Positions 1 through 11,405 of a DNA stretch of 64,000 nucleotides are shown in pieces. The DNA comes from Podospora bellae-mahoneyi (taxonomy: Eukaryota; Ascomycota; Sordariomycetes; Sordariales; Podosporaceae), in the NCBI RefSeq assembly GCF_035222275.1, contig NC_085884.1:2914001-2978000 (forward strand), given 5' to 3'. Both the position numbers and the translations under genes were made by a program. Under the pieces are notes generated by a model. It had not been told where the DNA came from and searched no databases. It saw only the letters and a list, made by a program, of their open reading frames with translations. Positions within the stretch are counted from its first letter, which is position 1. Each line of letters opens with the position of its first letter.

Positions 1-68
1 TTGGTGTCACATCAACTGACTTTCTCCCAGCTTCCTGTTTAATGATCGTTTTACCACCCAAATTACAG

Positions 69-1108
69 GCGGAGCCGTAGTTTATTATGTCCTGGCTCCC
101 GTTTCTTTGTCACTCTTTACTTTTCCTTTTTTCAGGCGGTTCTGGCCATCCAGAACGCAGCTTTTTTTTTTTGGCATACCCTAGCCCTGGCCTTCACTGT
201 GGGCCGAGTTCGATGTTCTTATTTCCCGGGAAATGGAGACAGTGAATCTGTATTATACCTCATAAGCTCATACTAACAAAAAACCAGATTGCTCCCCGGG
301 CCAAGACTGTGACTGCATTCAAGCCTGTAAGCTGTCCTCAGAAGGACCAATAACTCCTGCTAACACAGAAAACAGGGCTTCAGAATGTTTGTTGGCGATG
401 TAAATCGACGAGAACCGAAGTAACCAGTTCAGTATGACCTTTGAAAACTTCTATTTTAACAACATGGCAGATACAAAATGCAGAGCTGCTTCCGATGCTA
501 CAGCGGGCCCAACTTCGGCGGCGATGACATGGCGCCGTGCGCTGATTCCCGCCTCGACTTTGAAGGCTTCCCGACTGGTCCCTGTCTTGGTGGTATAAGG
601 TCCAACGTGCTGTACCCAACGTATGTCTCTTGTGGGTCCTTAACACACACATGTGCTGATTCTCCACAGATGCTGGGACGGGAAGAACCTCGACACGCCC
701 AACCACAAGGATCACGTCGCATATCCCACCTCCGGCCCCTCCAACTTCCTGTCCACCGGAAACTGCCCTGCCAGTCACCCCGTCAAAATTCCGCAGCTCA
801 TGCTTGAGATTGTCTGGGACACGACCAAGTTCAACAACAAGGCTGAGTGGCCAGCCGATGGCTCGCAGCCGTTTGTGTTGTCGACGGGTGACAAGACGGG
901 GTACGGCCAGCACGGCGACTACGTCTTTGGGTGGAAGGGCGATGCGCTCCAGCGGGCCATGGATGCCAATGGTTGTTTCAGCGCCACTTGCGGAAACCAG
1001 AAGAGCCAGGATATTGCGACGGCGAACAAGTGCCAGATCAAGAAGACGGTCCGTGAGGATGTCGAAGGTTGGTTTGATAGCCTCCCAGGTAGCCCAATGG
1101 CGGCTTGA
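69..1108 (+). CDS. DUF1996 family protein, 5' part outside the window
   Basis: 3' portion of a DUF1996 gene, a fungal, usually secreted, protein family without a known reaction. Likely exons are an early piece from 69 (GGAVVYY), 288-326 (TVTAFKP), 376-419 (GFRMFVGD), 471-620 (FRCYSGPNFGG, CLGGIRSN) and 670-1108 (CWDGKNLDTPNHKDHVAYP, then GYGQHGDYVFGW, ending SPMAA). Introns of 49-51 bp at 327-375, 420-470 and 621-669 restore the frame; the first has a CTAAC branch site. The link between the piece at 69 and the exon at 288 is unclear: about 190 bp lie between and no good donor is visible, so a small lesion there is possible. The signal peptide and the first DUF1996 half (with its PG..HvH motif) must lie left of the window. 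Family assignment is firm; completeness is not. Confidence 0.8.
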
Positions 1109-2131
1109 GATGGCGAGGGAGGCTTGCGTTGGGCGTTGTTTGTCGGTGGCGGAGAGAACGGAGAGGACGGCAATCAACAGTGTGGGGAGTAGGGTAATCT
1201 TGTATTGTGACTTGATTAATTCTCTGACACTAGGCCAGGGTGTGATAAGCTCTGAGTGGGAAAGTCGTGTACCGTGTGTTGTATCATTGCTTCAGCTTTG
1301 TCCCCGTCTGCCGTTTTGTGCCAGCTGTGTCTCCGTGTCTGAGCTGGGGAGCCTGCGGGATCCGCCTTACTCCCCGCCCATGCTGGGCGGCTGAAATGAA
1401 TCAGCCAATCACGCGTCACGAGGTCGCTAAAAACGGCAGGTCCGTGCATTGACCACAAGCGTGTCATCCACAATCCCCAGCTTCGCCTTCCACGGGACTG
1501 AGCTCGGTAAGACGCTTCCGACGTGGAAGGATATTTTATTGCCTGGCTTTGTTGTCGGAGCACATAGCTATTTGGATCCCGACATCAATTCGTGCTTTTG
1601 GCATACTCGAATCATGGGTTGCACCAAGTAGAACGAACGTGGCCCACCACAGGCCCTGTCACCATAGGAGCGCGCCATATAAAGCTCATGAGTAGCAGGG
1701 AAGTGAGCATATCGCCGGACTTTACGGTAGTTGAGTTCCTGGCGGTGATGGAGTTGTTGGATGCTGGACGACGTAGCGATCTGGAAATGCTCAAGCAACA
1801 GGATATTGGTTCTCCTCGGTCCATACCCCAAGAATTAATCCAAGCCCCATTGAAGAAGGCATGACACGTCTATTGTCTGTGTTGTAAGGCCAGTACACTA
1901 TCTCTTTGGGTCTTTCAACTATCATTCAAGGCCTGTTGGCTATCCTTCAAGTCATGGGATTTAACCCTAACCCTCCACAACCCACGAGCTACAATTGTCT
2001 TTGACTATCTCTGAACGCCTCCAAGTCTAACACCATCCCCCATCTTCGTATCAAGATGGAACATAAGTTACTTGAATCTATTCTGTCACCGTGTTGACGC
2101 CTACAAACCCCCACCTCTCCCGCCCCCAACT
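1109..2131. other. Intergenic region, no supportable gene
   Basis: Short overlapping reading frames on both strands, none with recognisable motifs or splice structure. Two tandem CCCTAA units lie near 1963-1975. It probably holds the 3' untranslated regions of the DUF1996 gene and of the convergent tyrosinase gene. Confidence 0.5.
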
Positions 2132-3951
2132 TTACTCATAAATGTAACAGAACTTGCCCATCAACCCACCCATTGTGCTCATCAGCTCCCTCACCTCGAC
2201 ATCGGGCGCCAAAACACCCAGCCCGCTCAGGTCGTCAAGGGTCCCGTTGGCAGAGGGTGGGAAGTTTGACATGGTTCTTGTGTGACTGACCTCTTTGAGT
2301 CTCTTCTCCAAGTTCTGACAATATCGTATTAGTTTCTTGTTCCAGGTTCATAAAGGCTTTATAGACGATAGTTAGACATACTTGGATTTGCCAGATCCAC
2401 CAAACACGGTCAATCATGGTGTGATGAAGCCAAAAGGCGGGATCACCCGGGCTAGTATAAAAGTCCTGTTCCAAGGTCCGTCAGCATCTCCAGGCAATAA
2501 GAGCAATTAAAGGCAGTTCCTCACCCCTCCGGGATCACCCCCGACAGTGTAATGCCCCCCCTGTTGTTTCTCATACGTTAGCTCGGTTGATTGGGATCAG
2601 AGTGTTTGGTGAAAACATGAAAAAAATCAAGAAAAAAGAGAAAAAGAAGAAATGTGGCATCGGCATAGCACAAATTGGTATATCACTAGCCCGGCTCGTT
2701 GTAAAATACTCAAAGAAAGGTCTTACAGCATGGATTCCCCATTTTCCTTGAGGAAATTGACCCTAATACATCAAGTCAGCCACATATCGTCTCAACTGTC
2801 AAAGGTCGTCTTACCTCCATCACTGTCTGGAACCAATGAGCATCGTTGTTCTTGGTGATGACGTCGTAGACGTCCTTTGCGGATGTTACAGCAGCTGAGT
2901 TCTTATTGATGTCGCGGCGCAGACATCTAGGATTGTAGCCGAGCCCATCGGCTCGGGGGTTGCGTGTTAGCTGTAAGATAGGGGCAATTGGACCTAAATT
3001 AACGGTCATACTGAGTAAGCGAGGTTAGCATGGCTGTTATTGCTTCATGGGTGTTGTACCATCTCAGTCCGACACCGGAACACCAAAGGATGGTACAGAC
3101 ATACTTCTTGAAAGGCCCAGTTGTGACACAACCACCTCCGTCGGCTGGGGGAATGCGGTCATATGGCCTAGGGGCGCTTCGTACCAGGGTAAGGTAAGCT
3201 ACTATTCAGATAATTCCAATAGCGGGAGAGAACAAACCCTGGGATCATGATGCCATTGTAGTTGGCTTTGGCGCCGTTGCCTCCCATGCTGCCTTCAGAA
3301 CCGTCGAAGAGAGGGGAGTTGGCAGGGTCTTTGTGGTAGCGATCCCAGTTCCAATACTTGAAAGTTGAGTGTCAATGATCGGTAGTGTAAGGGGGGACAG
3401 GAACGGTGAAAGCCACATACCGGTTGATATCCCTTGTATCCACACTCGTTGCGAAGGGCTTGCTCGTAGTGCCATACGTAATAGCGGTGCCAGGGTAAGA
3501 AGAAGGTCTGCGTACGGGTTAGAGATGAGCACCGGATATGTATTAGAAGTATAGACTCGTACGGATCCGTGGTTTCTCGGCGTCTGCTGGACGTGGACGA
3601 CGATGTAATCATCGAACCGGCTCTTTGCTCCGGGGGCGGCAGAGGAGGTTAAGGCTGGCTTGGACATCAAACAGAGGACAGCATCGGTGTACTCCTTTCT
3701 CTGGGCGAGGGTCAAATCCATCCTGCAATTGTCAGCCTTTGCTGGGACGAGATATCATCAGCACGGCACCGCTACACTCACCATTCCTTTCTCCTCACCG
3801 CCGTCTCCAAAGTGCAGTTGCCCTGGGGATTCTTTGCCAGCCACTCCTTCACCTTTGGCAGACTAGCGGCAGCGAGTTGATCGACAACATCAGGGGGGTA
3901 TGTCTGCGCAGCCACCCGGCTGGCAAGAAATGCGGTTGTCCAAAGAAGCAT
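2132..3951 (-). CDS. Secreted tyrosinase (type-3 copper enzyme), ten exons
   Basis: Copper monooxygenase/oxidase acting on phenols and o-diphenols. Ten exons: 3782-3951, 3563-3722, 3421-3507, 3238-3356, 3105-3176, 2815-3010, 2727-2762, 2525-2560, 2382-2465 and 2132-2314; together 381 codons including the stop (380 aa). The start at 3951 opens a signal peptide (MLLWTTAFLASRVAAQ); an in-frame ATG at 4002 would put 17 non-signal residues in front. CuA ligands are likely His100, His108 and His117 (FLPWHRYY; 108 and 117 show the usual H-x8-H spacing). CuB ligands are His279 and His283 (HAGGH) and the HH pair at 306-307 in FWLHHTMIDRVWWIWQ. The protein is short and lacks the C-terminal shielding extension of the classical intracellular tyrosinases, so it fits the short secreted fungal group. 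Two neighbouring 36-nt microexons carry the CuB loop. Some acceptors are AAG rather than CAG, so boundaries may shift by a few bases. Confidence 0.9.
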
Positions 3952-6143
3952 TGTTGACACCAGAGTTATTGCCTGTCTTTCACTACCTTCTGGAAACCAC
4001 AAGAAAAAAAGGTTTTGATCCGGGGGCCTGGTCCCCTTTTCTTCTTTCCCCTTTTTGAGATCCCATGCGTGTTTTCCACGTGCCCGTCCCGGCTATTATC
4101 ATTTTTAATCAGGAGCACGTTTTTCTTACCTGCCTTGCATAAGATGGAGACAGTCATTAAACTGAGGAGACTGACCGACCAGATGGAGTTTATCCATTAC
4201 ACAAGGACCCATTATCCCTCGTTCATTTGACTTTGGATGACGATCATTGGAGCGTTGGGCCCCAGATGGACATGTTTTTGTGCCGGAAACCGGCAAAGAG
4301 TAGCATGTTCATATGGATTGGTCACAAAATAAACAAGGTGCCAAGCTGTTGGGTGGATCCTGTTTGTTTATGAAGGCGCCGGCATTTCATTCACCTTACC
4401 AGACGGCTGTCTTGAGTGGTAGCTTAGGTGGAGTTGGTTTGTGGTTGTTGCTCCGAGTCGGAAGCCAACGAACCGGCCGGCAAGCGAATGAAGGTTAAGG
4501 CAATATAATTATGCTTGGTCTGGACACGGCGGCACACACTGGAATGCAACTCAGTCTGGGGTGCAGGCATGATGCAAAGTGTCTTCTACCGGTAAAGACC
4601 CTATTGGACAGGAGGGAAGGAGGCAGCAAATCCTTGCCTACCCGGTAACTTACAACACGATATGCGTGTTTTCCACATGACATTCAGATAATTGCGCTCA
4701 CCGTCTTGCACTAGGTGTACGTTTTGAAATGTTTGAGGTGGACAATTCCATCATATGCAGCGCGAGGCCTAAGCCTAGGTAGTTTAACCCACGTCCTGAG
4801 AAACCCAAGGCACTGCTCCAAGCCCAATCCGCTTAAGGGTTATCTGTGTGTAATGCAAGTAAGTCTGTCTGCCAAGAAACTTCAAAAGATGACTGCATTA
4901 TTTCTGCGCGAAATGACAGCAAAACTCCGAGATTCATAACTGATGCAGCTTTCTTTACATATAACTCAAAGGTGACGAATACGACATATCTCCCAAATCC
5001 CGCCGGTAGGCAAGCATCCTTCTGCTCGAGAACACCCGGCAAAGCACCTTCTCCCCGCCGCCCCTGCTTCACATCCCCCTCCTCTGCGCTCTCCTTTCCA
5101 GTCGATTCCTCTTTTCTCTTGCAGTAAAAACACACTTCTACAAAAGATCTTCTATCGCTCTCTACATCTTCCTCTGTCGGTCACGTGATTGACGAAGCCC
5201 AGTCGAGTGTCAATGTAGTCGCTTCTTCCTAATTTAGCTCTATAAACACGACTGAGCTTCTCAATATTACCCATACCCCTTTTCTTTCCTTTTGTCCTAC
5301 TATTATTATCTTTTTATTATTCTATTTACTTTTTATTTCTTTGCTTATCCCTATCTCTTTTAGATCGTCTACATTAAACCATTAATATCACAGATGTCGC
5401 ACTAGGTGTCTACGATAGCTGGTACCTATCAAGCTTTATTCAATACAACATACTATTTTAATAGTAGGTTACACACGATGGCAGTCAACTGGTAGATACC
5501 ACAACCTTTGCCCTGCCGACTCAGCAGATAGCCAGATTCTCCTTTCTGTGGGCAATATCGACATGGTCGCACTGGAGTATAAGAAACAGCGTTCGGGGAA
5601 CAAGCTACAGGTAGAAGCCTCGCTGGAACTGGAAGGTTGCTTTTCGGGTTTGTTCCAATTCTGAGAAAGACACGCAAGGCTACGGTGAGTATGGGCACGG
5701 TTAAGACCATCCAGCTGCCCGAGCCGGACACACGCTGAAGCGGAAAAGGTATGAACAATTGGTGAAGACGGAGGTAAATAGGACGAGGACAAGAGGCCTT
5801 GGAACATAGCGGAAATGTATTCAAAGATAGTGAGAATTCCTGTGAGGATAGGCCAAAGACCTACAAAGACTGCACAACGCCTATAAAGAAAGTAGAAAGG
5901 CCTATGAAGATAGGGGGAAGGCCTTCAAAGATGGTATAAAGTGCTTTAGATATGATATAGACGTCCTTGATAATATTCTTAAACCAATCTGCAATGTCAT
6001 CAAGGCCTCTAGCGTAGCGGAGCATGTAACACGAGGCTGTGTTAAAGGTGCACTGGCAACTACAGAGCCTGTGTAGCGTTAAAATGGCGACAACCCATTT
6101 TTTCCTCGGCAGAAAGGGAGCCTGCGCCGCATTGGCTCATCCC
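3952..6143. other. Long intergenic region
   Basis: Candidate promoter of the tyrosinase gene plus DNA without a recognised gene. Pyrimidine-rich at 5260-5350. Between about 5460 and 5945 the minus strand carries overlapping open frames that share a heptad-like reading (TIFEGLP) with 37.7-37.8 kb, so this may be the remnant of a repeat-protein gene. No intact gene is claimed. Confidence 0.4.
5856..5940. repeat. Degenerate 21-bp tandem repeat (copy 1)
   Basis: Core motif AGGCCT or a near variant recurs at 5857 (AGACCT), 5877 (ACGCCT), 5898 and 5919, a period of 20-21 bp. The flanking core (TCAAAGATAG-like) matches the array at 37.7 kb. A 21-bp period equals seven codons; on the minus strand one frame reads TIFEGLPPIFIGL, which suggests an old coding heptad repeat rather than random satellite DNA. 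Confidence 0.6.
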
Positions 6144-7646
6144 TTATTTTGGGGACCACTGAGGATTAGGATGTTTCCCTGAAACTTAAAGTCAGCGGGC
6201 TGAGACATCTAAGCCCATTTGACGATGACTTACCATCAGCCTTGGTAATTGTCAGCGCGGCAGTATCATGCGCTTTGACCTCCACCTCAAAATACTTCCT
6301 AAAGATCCCGAGATCCTCCCCTGTCCACATGTCGTGTATCAAATAGCCCTTGCCCCCAGACTTCAAGGGTGGGATCTCGGCAAAGACAGCCCGCATGTTT
6401 ACAGCCGTGTCATGTGTATTGAGCAGGAAAACATGGATCCCCTTTACCGATGTGCCCACCCAAAAAGCAGCCGGATGGTCCCTGTCCGACGTGTTGGCGG
6501 GCCTGTCGTTGCCCCATTTGTAGGGCATGGCCGAAGCACCATAAACCGGGTCTTGGTTGAAGTCGATCAGTTCCTTGTTTGAAAGAATGTCGAGAATGGG
6601 CTTTCTCAACGCCAATGTATCCAGGGGGGTTCCGACGATAAGCGCGCTTTTCAAAGCACACCAAAGAGCAAAGTGGCTGCGGTTCTCCTCGATCGTCAGG
6701 TCCCCATTGCCAACCTCGAGCATGTCCCAATCATTGTGGCTTCCGAAATCAGTATAGTTCCACAACAGTGATGCCTGGTTGACAATCGGCATCAGGCCCC
6801 AGCTCCATTTCTCTTTGCCCTTCCACGCGGGGAAGATGTCTCCCCACATTCTCCACGAATGACCGGTGGTGTTACCCCAGCGCTCGACATGTGCGTGGCC
6901 CCAGGCGCAGAGTGAGTATTGGATGGTGCGGTTCTGTCTTTGGAGGGCGTCATGCATAACACGGTAGCGTTTAGCGGTGTTGGATGTCCCCCAGTCATAG
7001 CCAGGGGGGGCATTGTTGGCTGGTTCCTCGGGGATGTACTCGTATTCATCAGCCCATTCGGGCGGCACATTGCAGTTGTCGTACTTGAGATCTTGGCCCT
7101 CTGCTGTGAGTCTTGGGCAATAACATGTGGGCGGGGAACATACAGTCAATGCCCCATTTGCTGAATGTTGCAGCATCCAGTTCTTCATACCCGAGTGATC
7201 CTGCGTAACCACCACATGTATCGGTGCCTTGGCCAAACCACAATGGTTAGTGTGATGAATAAGGACCGTCAAGAGGGTGAAGTGAACAAACCTGCATCAC
7301 TGTAGATGCCCAACTTCAGCCCCAGTGAGTGGACCTCCTCTGCCACCTTGACAATGCCCCGAGGGAATTTCTCGGCGTCGGGTATCAACTCGCCGGTCGT
7401 TGCGTCACGTCTTAGTTCTTTGTCGCTCCAGCAATCATCAATGTTGACGTATTCATAGCCGAGGTCCTTAAGCCCCAAGTCAACCAACTGCCTGGCCACG
7501 GTGATGAAGACTCCCTCGCTGATGTTGCATTCGTACTCGTTCCAAGAGTTCCATCCCATAGCTGGGAGACGGCCGGTCCCGTCTCGACTGACAAAGGCTG
7601 AAGCCAAAGAAGCCAGCACGAGGAGCTGACCTGCAAGAGACGCCAT
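6144..7646 (-). CDS. GH27 alpha-galactosidase, secreted
   Basis: Releases terminal alpha-1,6-galactose from galactomannans and raffinose-type sugars. Four exons: 7292-7646, 7144-7227, 6234-7091 and 6144-6178; 1332 nt, 443 aa. N-terminal signal peptide, then the GH27 opening [10 protein letters not shown]. The nucleophile is Asp151 in LKYDNC and the acid/base is Asp269 in [10 protein letters not shown]; both are present. Cysteines of the GH27 barrel are visible (NEYECN, DDCW, KYDNC). The first intron has a CTAAC branch site and an AAG acceptor; the last intron is 55 bp and leaves a 35-nt terminal exon ending QWSPK. Without that splice the frame runs on to 6166 and gives a slightly longer tail. 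The length is normal for a fungal single-module GH27. It is an apparently intact secreted enzyme. Confidence 0.93.
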
Positions 7647-8520
7647 CGTGTGTGTGTGTCGTGGAAGAGAAGTTTGTTTGTTATAGTGTTTTGTGAGAGA
7701 AGAAGTTCCGGGTTACATTTGGAAATATTAATGAACCAATGTATCACATTTGGCTCTTTTGAATACCTGTGGGATGAGATCGCGACCTGCCCTTTGGAGA
7801 AACATTGAAACTCGGGCGGGGTTGGTCCGCGCTCCCGGCCCAGAATGGCGATATTTCCACAACTTAACTCCAGTAGACTTGGCTAGCCGCCAGGCCCACT
7901 GATAGTGACAGCATGTAATGGTTTCGATTTGACGGAAAATACCATTTACGAAGGAGTCATACCTATCTAATGGGCCCACACACCTTACTCGAGTACGTCA
8001 TCATTAACCCGTAGAGAAACAATGCCATGCAACATTCTGTGCGAGCGGTGTTCAACGCAAAATGAGGGTTCTGGTGAGAAATGAGTGGCCGTAAATATAG
8101 ACTTGAATACCTTAGTTGCGCTTTGGGCTGTTGCGCTCCAGACGCAGTGAAACTGAAAAGATGGCTGAGTTGTTCAAAACCAACAATACTGCTTCCGGAT
8201 CAATCTCCTTCCACCCCTCATCATCCTCCTCCTCCCCTATAATTAAATTCTCATCTGGAGTTTGCAAACGCTGCTCCTTGGCTTGTCTTGTTGGCTCGGG
8301 GGCGACAGGTTCCTCGGCCGAGCGAGTGTCTTGCGTCTGTACGCGAGATCTCTTAGACCTTCTTAGGGGCCCAGCGACGGTAGGCAGGGGCTCAGGGGCG
8401 ACCTTCTTGGCAGTTCTGTTGCGTAAGGAGTCTTTTCATCGCACATTAGTGAGGCCATCACACAGGGCATGCCAGAGCATGTCAATGCACATCGGGCACT
8501 GTGTATGTCAGGACATATAG
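7647..8520. other. GH27 upstream region leading into a transposon-rich zone
   Basis: Contains the presumed GH27 promoter. An open frame at 8116-8520 on the plus strand (Cys-rich around CKRCSLAC, S-rich before it) has no clear family and overlaps a dispersed repeat, so it is treated as a relic, not a gene. Confidence 0.4.
8092..8168 (+). repeat. Dispersed repeat, copy 1 (partner at 23481)
   Basis: About 77 bp resemble 23481-23560 at roughly four bases in five by eye. Shared blocks include AATACCTTAGTT, CTGTTGCGCTCC, GACGCAGT and AAGATGGCTGA. The resemblance fades after the ATGGCTGA, so this may be the 5' flank and start of an old duplicated gene or the end of a transposon. Confidence 0.55.
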
Positions 8521-9790
8521 AGGATTGGGGTAGATGTGACTCAAAGCACTATATTACTAAAAATATTTCAAAATATGACTTAACAGAAAAGTAATTACTT
8601 AAAAATATCTTGAAACGCTTTAATAATATTTTAATAATTATTTAATAATGAAATATAGAAATAAAGGTAAGCGTATAAAAGGCAAAGAAAGTAAAAATCC
8701 AGGATTTACCGGAAAATAAAATAAATAATTTAACGTTAGCCAAAAATGTAAAAGTAATGTTTATTTTTATATAAAAAATGATAAAAACAGTAAAGGAAAA
8801 CAAATTATTTAATTCAAGAAATAAGGTTTAAAGTAGCTTTAAGTTATTCAGTAGTAAAGTAAAGGACTTCAAAGATTATATTTTTAAAAACGCTTAAAAG
8901 TATATTCATAATTAAATTAAATTTATATTAAAAAAGAATTATAAAATTTGATTTCTATTTATCTGTGAATTAATATATTACTTAAAAACATTGTCAAGAA
9001 TAATTAAGTAATTTAATAATATAAATCTTTTAAAAATGCGTTAAATAAACAAAAGGGTTTATAAAAGGAGGAGGCTTTATAATTAGTAGTTTGGATAAGA
9101 TTTTCAACGCTGAAATATAATAAAACTCCTCCCTTTAATTAAAGAAAAATTATTCTCGCTTTATATAGGATTATAACGGATAGTAAGTATAGTATAGTCC
9201 AGGGAAGTATTAAAAAGAAAATTATTAAAGGTAAAGTTTAATCGCGTACTAGTTTAAAAAAGTAATTATAGACTTTACTATCTATATCCGTTAACAGACT
9301 TTCCGGTAATAAGTAAACTTTCCTCAACTCTATTATTTAAACCTATATATTTTATTACTATATTATAATTCCACTTCGTTAACTTTCATGAGAGGATTAA
9401 TAATATTAAATATAAATTCGGAGTATAACCTAATGAATAAAATTATACTTATAAAGTTTTATTTATTAATAATATTAATGAAGTTACATTTAAAAACCTT
9501 TATAGAAGTTCAATTACGTTCATAAATGAGGTTTAAAATTTAATCATATTAATTAAGGGTTTAATTTTATATTATTTTCTATTATTAATAATATAATAGT
9601 TTTGGGTTTTAATAACCTACTATTAAATATTTTATCCTTTAAAAATGAGTTATACTTTAGATATTATGAACGGCTATATAATTAACGTAAATATATTATA
9701 TATTAAAAAATTAATGAAGAATTATATGATAAAAAAGGAAATAATTAATAAAATAAAAGCGGAATATAATATTAAGGATTAAAGGAATAC
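8521..9790. other. AT-rich RIP-type relic DNA
   Basis: About 1.27 kb of very AT-rich sequence dominated by TTAA, ATTA and TATA words, with no open frame above about 60 codons. It is bounded on the right by a solo LTR. The composition fits an old repeat destroyed by RIP; no motif allows the original element to be named. Confidence 0.7.
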
Positions 9791-9795
9791 TTGTC

Positions 9796-10217
9796 TATGA
9801 CGAACCCCTATCCAGAACCTCTGAAAGGGATACCGGTTGAAGGCTACTTCTGAATAATCCTGGTTTGGTACAGCTAGACAGTGTACGACAAGATATCTCA
9901 ATGTGAATACTAGATATCGTGAATACAAGCTTGAAATTGCATACTGCGGAACTGTCTATCTACACCAGCCAGTTCCTCCGTATATATAGACCTTGTGCCA
10001 AGCCATATTTACTTCTTGCTCAGTGCCCTTGGCACACTGATCACGACTGTTCAGTTTGCTCAGTGCCCTGATCAGACTGAGCACTCTGCTCCGTCTGCTC
10101 AGTGCCCTTGGCGTACTGATCAGTCGTCCCTTACTGTGATTGGCTATTCTCGTACGTTCTTCCGATTGGCCCCTATTCCCGTGGCCCCACAACCCGTCCT
10201 GTACCAGGGTTGTGACA
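9796..10217 (-). mobile_element. Solo LTR (subfamily A) with 5-bp target duplication
   Basis: 422 bp, reverse orientation relative to the complete element at 51.9 kb (TATGACGAAC at its left end, TGTGACA at its right end). It is flanked by the direct repeat TTGTC at 9791-9795 and 10218-10222, which fixes both ends exactly. A TATATATAG promoter-like motif lies inside. No internal region follows, so it is a solo LTR left by LTR-LTR recombination. Confidence 0.88.
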
Positions 10218-10243
10218 TTGTCTCGTTAATTAATCTCTAGATG

Positions 10244-10685
10244 TATGACGAACCCCTGTACAGAACCTCTGAAAGGGATACTGGTTGAAGGCTACTTCTG
10301 ACAATTGGTTCGGTGCAGCTAAACAGTGCACAACAAGATGTTTTAATGTAAACACAAGATACCGTGAATACAAGCTTGAATTGCATACTGCGGAACTGTC
10401 TATCTACACCAGCCAGTTCCTTCGTATATATAGACCTTGGGGCCCTGAGGTGCTCGCCCTACTATGGCCCCGATCACTCCTAGCACATTGCATCCTGCGA
10501 AGTGCTCGTCGTGCTATGCCTTCGATTACCCGTAGCATCTTGCATCCTGCAGAGTGCTCGTGCTTCTTGGCGCTATAGCACTTTTGGCCAGCCTTGATTG
10601 GCTGCCTCCCGTCTTCCTTAATGATTGGCTGGGGACGCCCTGCGCCCCACATACTGCGCGACCTGCCGTTGGGTTAACTGTGACA
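10244..10685 (-). mobile_element. Solo LTR (subfamily B)
   Basis: 442 bp, the same terminal sequences and TATATATAG core as subfamily A but a different U3 segment, with GATGC..GTGCT-type internal duplications. It matches 60498-60942 in reverse. It lies only 26 bp after the previous LTR. No matching 5-bp target duplication is visible (AGATG left, CTTGT right), so one flank has been rearranged. Confidence 0.8.
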
Positions 10686-11405
10686 CTTGTCCTGCCCTCC
10701 TGATTGGTTTCTTCCTGTCTCTTCACGATTGATCCCCGCTTATCTTGGCCCCATATCAATCCGGGACCAATTGTTGTTCTCGTCCTTGTGCCAGGGTCGT
10801 GACAGTTGGCTTAATTGTGACACTCGCCAGTCTTTGATCCGAAGTGAAGCCGGTTGAAAAGTTAGGCAGACAACACTGCTGTTGGAATAAAAGGGGGCCC
10901 ATTTGGTGGATGAATTCAGGGGGTCTTACCGCCATACCCAATGGGGTAAGCTGGTCGGACTATCTTGCCGGAAAATCCTGCTCAAAATACAGGGTCAAAG
11001 GATGGCCCAGATCCCTCGGTTCCTTCTAGTTACACACACATCAGTCAGTCAGACAGCCAATTCAGCCTGGGTTCAGTGCCTTCCATTAATGCCCGTGCTG
11101 GTCATGATCTATGCCTATTCGAGCCTGTAGCTGTTGCCAATCCAACAACTGCCTAACCCCGAAAAGGGCTTGTGCAAGATCACGGGGGAAGCGGACGAAT
11201 CGTATATACGGATTAGTTAGCGTGCCAAGGCCCTTTAGGCTCAGTGCCTCCAGGCGAAATAAATCTCATCCATCCATCCATCCTAACCCCGCCCACAGCT
11301 CAGCCGAAACACCATTCACCCATTTACGATACATTGCCCTCAAGGCTTGCATAGCTGTAAGCTCTATTCTACTCGAACATAACTTTAAGAATCCTCTGAG
11401 ATACA
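10686..11405. other. LTR-like remnants and F-box gene upstream region
   Basis: Two further LTR-end-like strings (CCAGGGTCGTGACA near 10804 and GGCTTAATTGTGACA near 10822) suggest pieces of additional LTR copies. The rest is the presumed promoter and 5' leader of the F-box gene; no separate gene is supported. Confidence 0.45.

Noticed and set aside
5453-5824. Minus-strand open frames of 112-123 codons
   Set aside because: Two overlapping frames, neither with a family, start context or splice structure; treated as part of a possible repeat-protein relic only.
8116-8520. 134-codon Cys/Ser-rich frame
   Set aside because: It starts within a dispersed repeat and borders RIP DNA; no family recognised and no intron or promoter features.
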